Shown: positions 7,876 to 14,742 of the stretch, in pieces
Layout: each line of letters begins with the position of its first letter
Position numbering within the stretch: position 1 is the first letter of the stretch
DNA from: Mycobacterium celatum
GTDB taxonomy: Bacteria > Actinomycetota > Actinomycetes > Mycobacteriales > Mycobacteriaceae
Assembly: GCF_002101595.1 (NCBI RefSeq)
Contig: NZ_LQOM01000022.1
Location: 62,001-126,000 of the forward strand
Length of the DNA stretch: 64,000 bases
Reading direction: 5' to 3'
The notes under the pieces: model-generated
Databases searched by the model: none
Told to the model about the DNA's origin: nothing
What the model saw: the letters and a program-made list of their open reading frames with translations, nothing else
Position numbers and translations under genes: made by a program

Positions 7876-10575
7876 TCATACGGCGGAAGATGAGGCGGCC
7901 AACGCGCGGCGAGCGTAGGCCCGAACGTCGGCATCGTCGTCTTTGAGCGCGCTGCCCAGCGCATCCCGCGCGGCGACGTTCGCCTCGGCCCACCGGGTCA
8001 GGCTCAGTACCGCCGCCTTCCGCACGTCGAGGTGCTCGTCGGTCAGCGTCTGGGTGAGCCGGGGAACCGCGACTTCTGCCGCGGCGCCCGCCAGCGCTTT
8101 CGCGGCGCCTTCGCGCACCTGCCAGGCCGGCGCCCGCAGCGCCTGCTCGACGGCGGCCACATCGTCGGCGCCGCAACCCAGTTCGCCGAGCGCCGCCAGT
8201 GCGGCCGCGCGCACCAGCGGATCCGGGTCGGCGATCAACGCGCGGACGGTGACCGCGCCCGCGCGCAGCGTGGCCAGGCCGTTGGCCGCCGCGATGCGGA
8301 CCTCCCGGTTGTCGTCACCGGCGGCGACGGCGACTCCGTCCGCGTCGTCGACGGACACCAGCGCGCGTACCGCCTCGATCCGCACCCGGTGATCGGCGTC
8401 GTCGAGTGCCCGCCGGTACTGCCCGACCTCGCCGGCGCGGCGCGCGGCCAGCAAGTAGACGGCCACGGCCCGAACCAGCGGATCGGCCGACGCCAGATAC
8501 CCGCGTCCGGCTTCGGGTTGCGGCAGCACCTCGACCAGTTCGCGCACACCGTCGGCGGCGACCCGGCGCACGCCCGGGTCGGGGTCGTCGAGCGCAGCCA
8601 GCAGCGCCGCGGCGTAGCCATCGGGTGTGTTTTCGGTCAGCACGCTCACCGCCGTGCGCCGCACTCCGGCGTCCGAATCGGCAAGAAAATCAGCCAGGTT
8701 CGCGACGGTCGGTTCCTCGAGCGCTAGCACTGCGGCGATCCGCGGCGACGGCGGTTCGGTGGGCGCTGCGACGCTGATCCGTGAGCGGGTGGTGTCGGGC
8801 GCCTGACCGCCGACCGACGGTGGCTGCTCCACCGCGTATGCGGTTTGATCGACGGGCGGCACGACATCCAGTCCGGGCACCGCGATGAAATAGGGCGCCA
8901 CCGGGCGCTTGATGAACTGCATCGACCCGTCGGCGCCCTTGTGCACGTTGAGGTGATAACCCCAGTGCTGATCGTCGCGTGCCGGCAGGTCGGAGCGCTG
9001 GTGGTAGAGGCCCCACCGCGACTCGGTGCGAGTCAGCGACGAGCGGGCGGCCAGCTCGGCGCAGTCCCGGATGAACGACACCTCCACCGCGCGCATCAGC
9101 TCATGCGGCGTACGGGCACCCATCTCGGCGATCTCGTCACGCATGCGCTCGAAGGTCCGCACCGCGATCGACAGTTTCGCCGCCGTCTTGGGCGGTGCCA
9201 CATAGTCGTTGACGAACCGCCGCAGCTTGTACTCCACCTGCGGTTGCGGCGGTCCGTCCGGATGGCGCAGCGGACGATAGATCAGCTCGTGGGCCTCGCG
9301 CAGTTGCTCCTCCGGAAGCTGTTGCGGTGCAGCAATGTCGTCCAACGTGGACGCCGCGTGTGCGCCGGCCAGGTCACCGAAGACGAAAGCCCCGATCATG
9401 TAGTTGTGCGGCACACAGGCCAGGTCCCCCGCGGCGTACAGGCCCGGCACCGTGGTGCGTGCATGCTCGTCGACCCATACTCCTGACGCGGAATGCCCCG
9501 AGCACAAACCGATTTCGGAAATGTGCATCTCGACGTCGTGGGTGCGGTAGTCATGCCCGCGGTTGGCGTGGAAGGTGCCGCGGGTGGGCCGTTCGGTGGT
9601 GTGCAGGATGTTCTCCAGCGCGGTCAGCGTCTCGTCCGGCAGATGCGACACCTTCAGATAAATCGGCCCGCGCGCGGATTCGATCTCGCTGCGCACCTCG
9701 GCCATCATCTGACCCGACCAGTAGTCGGAGTCGACGAACCGCTCCCCCAGCGCGTTCACCTGATACCCGCCGAACGGGTTGGCCACGTAGGCGCACGCCG
9801 GTCCGTTGTAGTCCTTGATCAGCGGGTTGACCTGGAAACACTCGATGCCCGAGAGCTCCGCTCCGGCGTGGTAGGCCATCGAGTATCCGTCGCCGGCATT
9901 GGTCGGGTTCTCATACGTGCCGTACAGGTATCCCGAGGCGGGCAGGCCGAGCCGGCCGCACGCCCCCGTCGCCAATATCACCGCCTTGGCGCCGACGGCG
10001 ACGAATTCGCCTGTGCGCGTGTGCAATGCGGCTGCTCCCACCGCGCGGCCGTCCTGGACCAGCACCCGCACCGGCATCAGCCGGTTCTCGATTCGGATCT
10101 TCTCGCGCATCGAGCGCTGCCGCAGCACCCGGTACAGCGCCTTCTTGACGTCCTTGCCCTCGGGCATCGGCAGCACGTAGGAGCCGGAGCGGTGTACCCG
10201 TCGTACCGCGTATTCGCCGTGCTCGTCCTTCTCGAACTTGACCCCGTAGCGCTCGAGCCGCTGCACCATCGCGAACCCGCGGGTGGCTGTCTGATAGATG
10301 GTGCGCTGGTTGACGATTCCGTCGTTGGCGCGGGTGATCTCGGCGACGTAGTCCTCGGGTTCGGCCTTGCCGGGGATGACGGCGTTGTTGACGCCGTCCA
10401 TGCCCATTGCGAGCGCGCCGGAGTGGCGCACGTGCGCCTTCTCCAGCAGCAGCACGTTCGCGCCGTGCTCGGCTGCGGCGGTGAGCGCGGCCATGGTGCC
10501 GGCGGTGCCGCCGCCGATGACCAGCACGTCGCAGTCCAGCCTGGTGGGTGCTGCAGGGTCGGGGATTTCTGTCAT
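7876..10575 (-). CDS. AprA/fumarate-reductase-like FAD oxidoreductase fused to C-terminal HEAT repeats
   Basis: An 899-residue fusion. Residues about 15-600 are an FAD-dependent oxidoreductase of the succinate dehydrogenase/fumarate reductase/adenylylsulfate reductase alpha superfamily: Rossmann VIGGGTAG at 19-26, RHSGALAMGMDGVNN (recalling the SGA motif of AprA), AVILATGACGRLGLP, NPTNAGDGYSMAYHAGAEL and a late TVPGLYAAGDLACVPH. From about residue 610 to the end there are some eight roughly 30-residue PBS-lyase-type HEAT repeats (VRRTAVSVL, VRRVAADGV, VRIEAVRAL, VREGAAKAL). The ATG at 10575 overlaps the ATPase stop (ATGA). A ferredoxin in the same operon is a natural electron partner. Substrate unknown; sulfur or nitrogen compounds are a guess based on the transporter family. 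Confidence 0.85.
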   Translation of the reverse strand: MTEIPDPAAPTRLDCDVLVIGGGTAGTMAALTAAAEHGANVLLLEKAHVRHSGALAMGMDGVNNAVIPGKAEPEDYVAEITRANDGIVNQRTIYQTATRGFAMVQRLERYGVKFEKDEHGEYAVRRVHRSGSYVLPMPEGKDVKKALYRVLRQRSMREKIRIENRLMPVRVLVQDGRAVGAAALHTRTGEFVAVGAKAVILATGACGRLGLPASGYLYGTYENPTNAGDGYSMAYHAGAELSGIECFQVNPLIKDYNGPACAYVANPFGGYQVNALGERFVDSDYWSGQMMAEVRSEIESARGPIYLKVSHLPDETLTALENILHTTERPTRGTFHANRGHDYRTHDVEMHISEIGLCSGHSASGVWVDEHARTTVPGLYAAGDLACVPHNYMIGAFVFGDLAGAHAASTLDDIAAPQQLPEEQLREAHELIYRPLRHPDGPPQPQVEYKLRRFVNDYVAPPKTAAKLSIAVRTFERMRDEIAEMGARTPHELMRAVEVSFIRDCAELAARSSLTRTESRWGLYHQRSDLPARDDQHWGYHLNVHKGADGSMQFIKRPVAPYFIAVPGLDVVPPVDQTAYAVEQPPSVGGQAPDTTRSRISVAAPTEPPSPRIAAVLALEEPTVANLADFLADSDAGVRRTAVSVLTENTPDGYAAALLAALDDPDPGVRRVAADGVRELVEVLPQPEAGRGYLASADPLVRAVAVYLLAARRAGEVGQYRRALDDADHRVRIEAVRALVSVDDADGVAVAAGDDNREVRIAAANGLATLRAGAVTVRALIADPDPLVRAAALAALGELGCGADDVAAVEQALRAPAWQVREGAAKALAGAAAEVAVPRLTQTLTDEHLDVRKAAVLSLTRWAEANVAARDALGSALKDDDADVRAYARRALAASSSAV

Positions 10576-11309
10576 GCCGCTACCGAATACTCCAGTGCGG
10601 CAATGATTTCCGTCCGCAGCGCGGGCTGCTCGGCAGCGTGCCGTGGACTGGGCACGTCGACGAGCGCGCGCAGGGGTTGCCCGGCCCGGCCCAGCACCGC
10701 GACCCGATCGCCGAGCGTCAGCGCTTCGTCGACGTCGTGGGTGACGAACACGATCGTCGTCGGGTGCGTGCGCCAGGCGTCGAGCAGCAGCCGCTGCATG
10801 GCGGCGCGGGTCTGGGTGTCCAGCGCGCCGAACGGCTCGTCCATCATCACCGCCCGAGGCGCGCCGGCCAGGCCGCGAGCCAGCTGAACACGCTGTCGCA
10901 TCCCGCCCGACAGATTCTTGGGCAGGTAGTCGCCGAAGCCGGTCAGTCCGAGCTCGGCGATCCACCGGTCGGCCTGGGCGCGCCGGGTGGCCCGCGGCTC
11001 GCCACGCAGCTTCAGCGCCAGTTCGATGTTGGAGCGCACGCTGCGCCACGGCAACAGCGCGTTGTCCTGGAACACCACCCCGCGTTCGCCGGAGGTGGCG
11101 GTGACCTCGGCGCCGTCGGCCAGCACCCGGCCGGCCTCGGGCCTCAGCAGCCCGGCCAGTGCGCGCAACACCGTGGTCTTGCCGCAGCCCGACGGTCCGG
11201 TCAGCACCAAGATCTCCCCCGGCCGCACAGTCAGGCTGAGGTCTTCAATGACCGGTGTTCCGTTGTAGGACAATCGAATTCGATCCAATTCAAGGCTCAT
11301 ACCGGTCAT
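10572..11309 (-). CDS. ABC transporter ATP-binding protein, SsuB/TauB/NrtD type
   Basis: A 245-residue nucleotide-binding subunit that powers import. Walker A GPSGCGKTT at residues 38-46, Q-loop VVFQDNALLPW, signature LSGGMRQRVQLARGL, Walker B AVMMDEPFGALD and switch VFVTHDVDEAL are all intact. Its start (11309) overlaps the permease stop and its end overlaps the flavoprotein start, so it sits inside a tightly coupled operon. The family imports nitrate, sulfonates, taurine or thiamine precursors; specificity cannot be read from this subunit. Confidence 0.95.
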   Translation of the reverse strand: MTGMSLELDRIRLSYNGTPVIEDLSLTVRPGEILVLTGPSGCGKTTVLRALAGLLRPEAGRVLADGAEVTATSGERGVVFQDNALLPWRSVRSNIELALKLRGEPRATRRAQADRWIAELGLTGFGDYLPKNLSGGMRQRVQLARGLAGAPRAVMMDEPFGALDTQTRAAMQRLLLDAWRTHPTTIVFVTHDVDEALTLGDRVAVLGRAGQPLRALVDVPSPRHAAEQPALRTEIIAALEYSVAA

Positions 11310-12154
11310 CGGGCGTTCTCCTCACCGCGCGGCAGCCACCTGGTCACCCGGCGGCCGACCAGTTCGACGGCCGCCGAGGTGGCGAATCCAAGCACCCCGA
11401 TCGTGATGATGCCGACGAACACGTCGGGATAGGCCAGCACCGTGTAGGACTGCCAGGTGCGATACCCGACACCGAGGCGGCCGGAGATCATCTCGGCGGA
11501 GATCACGCAGATCCAGGCCACGCCCATGCCCACCGACAGGCCGCCGAACACGCCGGGCAGGATGCCGGGCAGCACCACCCGGATCAGCACGTCCCACCGG
11601 CCGCCGCCCAGGGTGCGCACGGAGTCCTCCCACAGCGTGAGCAATGCCCGGACCGCATGCCGGGTGCTGACCATGATCGGGAAGTAGGCCGCCAGGAAAG
11701 TGATGAACACGATCCCCGCCTCGTCGGTGGGAAACAGCAGGATCGCGACCGGAACCACGGCAATCGCCGGGACCGGCCGGGTCAACTCGGTCAGCGGGCC
11801 GAACACGTCGGCGAACATCCGGGACCGCCCCAAGAGAATGCCGGTCGCCACACCGGCCCCCGCGGCCAGCCCGAAGCCGGTGAGGATGCGAATCAGCGAC
11901 TGCCCCAAGTCAAGCCAGTACTCGTCGGTGGCCAGCCGGCGGGTCAGGGCGGCGACGATCTCGGTGACGGTGGGAAGCGTGTCGAACCGCAGCCACAGCC
12001 GAGCCTTGCCGGCGGTGAGCAGCTGCCATAACCCGATCGCGGCGGCCACCGACGCGGTCCGCAGCAGGCGCGACCGCCACGGCGAGGGGCCTCGGCGCGG
12101 CAGGACGGTGACGGGCGTGATCGCCGCCGGGGCACTGATCTCGACGGCGGTCAC
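11306..12154 (-). CDS. ABC transporter permease, SsuC/TauC type
   Basis: A 282-residue inner-membrane permease with about six hydrophobic helices. The ATPase-coupling loop is seen in EDSVRTLGGGRWDVLIRVVLPGILPGVFGGL. The GTG at 12154 (MTAVEISAPAAI) makes a four-base GTGA overlap with the binding-protein stop; the longer open frame upstream only shadows the binding protein. It forms the channel for the substrate delivered by the lipoprotein encoded just before it. Confidence 0.92.
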   Translation of the reverse strand: MTAVEISAPAAITPVTVLPRRGPSPWRSRLLRTASVAAAIGLWQLLTAGKARLWLRFDTLPTVTEIVAALTRRLATDEYWLDLGQSLIRILTGFGLAAGAGVATGILLGRSRMFADVFGPLTELTRPVPAIAVVPVAILLFPTDEAGIVFITFLAAYFPIMVSTRHAVRALLTLWEDSVRTLGGGRWDVLIRVVLPGILPGVFGGLSVGMGVAWICVISAEMISGRLGVGYRTWQSYTVLAYPDVFVGIITIGVLGFATSAAVELVGRRVTRWLPRGEENAR

Positions 12155-13509
12155 GCCGCACCCGCCAGGGCTTGCTGATAGTCGACGGCGACGCTGCCCG
12201 GGTGCGCGGCGACGTAGCGGTGCGCGCCAGCCGTGGTGTCGAACGGCAGGTAGTTCTGGCCGTCGCGGACCCATACTGATTTGTCGGCGAACCAGCGGGT
12301 GCCCAGTCCGGCGTCGTGCACGTAGGCCGCGCGCACGTGCCCGCCGTGAGCGGTGGCGTCCCGCACGGCTTTGAGTAGGGCCGTCGGGTCGGCAAGCGAT
12401 TGGGTGGTGTCCGATCCGTCCAGCCACAGCTCGCCGCCGGTCAGCGACGGGTGGTCGATTTGGTTGACTGCCTTGCCGTAGTCGAGCTTTCGGGTGGCGA
12501 ACGCCGCCCGCAGCGGCGCGTCCTGCACAAAGCCGCCGACGTCGAGGTCCGCGAAGTCGCCGATCGACTTCAGGTACGGCACATCGCCTTTCAGCGCGTC
12601 GACCAGCGGCGCCTTGAGCGTGGTGTCGAACGATGTGCCGCCGGGGCCGTTGTAGAGGTAGACGACTTCTGGCGGCAGTCCGCTGCCCTCGGCGACGATG
12701 CGCGCCGCGTCCAGCGGTTTGGTGTTGATGAAGTCGGTGGCGTCGAGCTGCGCCTGCAGGAAGGCGTCGAGCACCTCCGGGTGGGCGGCTGCGTAAGCCC
12801 GGCGCACCACGACGCCGTGCAGCGTCGGGTAGTTCAGCTCGGCGCCGTCGTAGAGCAGCTTGGCCTTGCCCTGGTAGACCAGCAGACCGGGCCAGGCCAC
12901 GAACTGCGAGAGTGCTTGCACCTGACCGGATTCCAGCGCCGAGGCACCGACCTGCGGCTGCTGGTTGAACACCTCGACGCCAGTGGCCGGGTTGATCCCG
13001 GCATTCGACAACGCCCGCACCAGGGTGCCGTGACCGGCCGATCCGATGCTGGCGGAGACCTTCTTCCCGGACAGGTCGGTGATCGCCCCGGCCGTCGACG
13101 CCGGCGTCACCACCACCATGTTCAGTGCGCCCTTGGGCTGGTAGCCGGTTACCGAGACGATTTCGGTGCGGGCGCGCTCGTTGGCCAGCGTTTTGGAGCC
13201 GTTGATCAGCATCGGGTAGTCGCCCATCGAGCCGATGTCGATCTTCTCGGCGACCATCTGGGCGGTGATCGGCGCACCGGTGTCGTAGTCCTGCCACGTG
13301 ACACGGTATTTCGTGCCGGTGCGTTTGGTGATGTCGTCGAGTCGGCGCTCCAGATAACCCTGGGCGCGCAACAGCGTGCCTGCGGTCACCGTGTTGATGG
13401 TCTTGGACTGATAGCCGACGACGACGTTGACGGCATCGGTGGAGTTCAGCGTGCAACCGGCGGCAACCAGCGTCAGCGCCGCCAGCAAGGTGGCGGTTCT
13501 TCTCATGAA
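12151..13509 (-). CDS. ABC transporter substrate-binding lipoprotein, NrtA/SsuA/TauA-like
   Basis: A 452-residue solute-binding protein with a lipoprotein signal MRRTATLLAALTLVAAGC (lipobox LVAAGC, Cys18), so it is anchored outside the membrane. Features of the NMT1/SsuA-like fold include KIDIGSMGDYPML, SASIGSAGHGTLVRAL and PEVLDAFLQAQLDATDFI. The ATG at 13509 starts 5 bases after the ferredoxin stop. At 452 residues it is longer than typical SsuA/TauA (about 320-340), with an extra C-terminal region (ADKSVWVRDGQNYLPFDTTA) seen in the nitrate/hydroxymethylpyrimidine-binding branch. Ligand unknown. Confidence 0.9.
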   Translation of the reverse strand, partial: FMRRTATLLAALTLVAAGCTLNSTDAVNVVVGYQSKTINTVTAGTLLRAQGYLERRLDDITKRTGTKYRVTWQDYDTGAPITAQMVAEKIDIGSMGDYPMLINGSKTLANERARTEIVSVTGYQPKGALNMVVVTPASTAGAITDLSGKKVSASIGSAGHGTLVRALSNAGINPATGVEVFNQQPQVGASALESGQVQALSQFVAWPGLLVYQGKAKLLYDGAELNYPTLHGVVVRRAYAAAHPEVLDAFLQAQLDATDFINTKPLDAARIVAEGSGLPPEVVYLYNGPGGTSFDTTLKAPLVDALKGDVPYLKSIGDFADLDVGGFVQDAPLRAAFATRKLDYGKAVNQIDHPSLTGGELWLDGSDTTQSLADPTALLKAVRDATAHGGHVRAAYVHDAGLGTRWFADKSVWVRDGQNYLPFDTTAGAHRYVAAHPGSVAVDYQQALAGAA

Positions 13510-13514
13510 TTGTC

Positions 13515-13742
13515 CTAGCGGATCAAGTAGGGCATGTTGACGGTCACCGCGCCTGTCGGGCAGCGGGCCGCGCACGGGCCGCAGTACCAGCATTCGTCGA
13601 CGTGCATGAAGGCCTTCCCGGTCTCGGGGTTGATGGCCAGCGAGTCCAGCGGGCAGATGTCGACGCACAGCGTGCAGCCGTCGATACACAGCGACTCGTC
13701 GATGGTCACCGGGACGTCGGCGCGCTGATTGACCAGTGTCAC
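13515..13742 (-). CDS. Small two-[4Fe-4S] ferredoxin
   Basis: A 75-residue ferredoxin with two cysteine clusters, CIDGCTLCVDICP (from about residue 19) and CWYCGPCAARCP (from about residue 51), enough for two [4Fe-4S] centres. The spacing and size resemble AprB/FixX-like partner ferredoxins. Its GTG at 13742 overlaps the GntR stop, and it is followed within 5 bases by the binding protein. It probably passes electrons to or from the flavoprotein at the end of the operon; this is inferred from co-transcription. Confidence 0.92.
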   Translation of the reverse strand: MTLVNQRADVPVTIDESLCIDGCTLCVDICPLDSLAINPETGKAFMHVDECWYCGPCAARCPTGAVTVNMPYLIR

Positions 13743-14482
13743 GTCGAACTCCTAACGAGGCTGCCGCGCATGGTGATTCGATCACCGCGCATCCGGATAT
13801 ATTCCAGGTCAACGGGTCTGCCGTCGTCGAGACTGGTGAGCCGTTCCAGCATGAGCAGCGCCGCACCGTCAGGCACCTGCAGCGCCGCCGCGGAATGGGG
13901 GTCGGCGGGAATGGCCTCCAGCGCCAGGCCCGCCGAGCCGAGCCGATGCCCGCTGACTTGCTCGATGAGCTCGAACACGTCGTTGGTCTCCAGCGGCTGG
14001 GCCAGGATCTCGGCGCCGACGTCAGGCGCGAGGTAGGTCAGGTCCAGGCTCAGCGGCAGCCCGCCGAGGTAACGCAGCCGTTCGATGAACACCACCTGCT
14101 GGCCCGGCGCCAGTTGCAGCCGCTGTGCCACCGACGGCGGGGCGGCGATCGTTATTGCCGCACGCACCTCGTTGCGGACGTCGCCGTAACCTTTGAAGGT
14201 TTCCTTCAGACCCAAGAGCGTGTCGAGACCGTGGTCGTATTTGCGTTGCGCCACATGGGTTCCGACGCGCGGCCCGCGATCGATCAGCCCCTCGTTCTTC
14301 AGGACGGCAAGCGCATCGCGAATCGTGTTGCGGGAGACGAAGAACTCGCTCGCCAGCTGCTGCTCGGTGGGCAGCCCGTCATCGTAGGCGCCGCTGTGGA
14401 TCTGATGGCGCAGCACGTCGGCGACCTGGCGCGCGCGGTCGGCGCGGGGCCGGCGGATCGGCAGCGGTACGGCTAAGGCCAC
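13739..14482 (-). CDS. GntR/HutC family transcriptional regulator (UTRA domain)
   Basis: A 247-residue regulator. The winged helix at about residues 15-80 shows YDDGLPTEQQLASEFFVSRN and TIRDALAVLKNEGLIDRG. The remainder is a UTRA effector domain (VFIERLRYLGGLPLSLDLTY, ALLMLERLTSLDDGRPVDLEY). It is the first gene of the ferredoxin-ABC-flavoprotein operon and is translationally coupled to it, so it most likely senses the transported compound or a product. No clean palindrome was found in front of its ATG at 14482; the operator remains unlocated. Confidence 0.93.
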   Translation of the reverse strand: MALAVPLPIRRPRADRARQVADVLRHQIHSGAYDDGLPTEQQLASEFFVSRNTIRDALAVLKNEGLIDRGPRVGTHVAQRKYDHGLDTLLGLKETFKGYGDVRNEVRAAITIAAPPSVAQRLQLAPGQQVVFIERLRYLGGLPLSLDLTYLAPDVGAEILAQPLETNDVFELIEQVSGHRLGSAGLALEAIPADPHSAAALQVPDGAALLMLERLTSLDDGRPVDLEYIRMRGDRITMRGSLVRSST

Positions 14483-14668
14483 GCCGTCACGCTATCGGCG
14501 CACCGCAGGTGTCCTGGCCGGCCGAAATGGCCGCGGCGAGGCGACCGGATGCATTGCGCCGCCCGGTACTGCGGTACTACCAGCCGAAACTCGGGATCAG
14601 CCGGCGATTGCGCCACCTCACCCCGGTAGTCAGGCTTTCGACTCCCGATGAGTCGAACTCTCTGCGCG

Positions 14669-14725
14669 GCGAGCGTGCGTGATCCCGCGACAATTGCCGG
14701 CGTGTCGACCGGCGACACGCACGCT
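14669..14725. terminator. Hairpin element downstream of the decarboxylase (copy 1 of a shared element)
   Basis: The 260-bp gap 14483-14742 holds no credible gene. It contains arms AGCGTGCGTG (14672-14681) and CACGCACGCT (14716-14725), placed just after the stop of the minus-strand decarboxylase gene and followed on that side by a T/A run (14731-14736). Its right half, 14697-14725, is 27/29 identical to 52603-52631, so this is a repeated intergenic element, probably a terminator. Confidence 0.6.
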
Positions 14726-14742
14726 GACGGCAAAAAAGGGGG

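Noticed and set aside
8032..8727. A 231-codon plus-strand frame opposite the HEAT repeats
   Set aside because: Antisense shadow produced by the repetitive, GC-rich HEAT coding sequence.
14473..14733. An 86-codon minus-strand frame in the gap before the GntR gene
   Set aside because: It covers the hairpin element, has no family resemblance and overlaps the GntR start region; better explained as chance.
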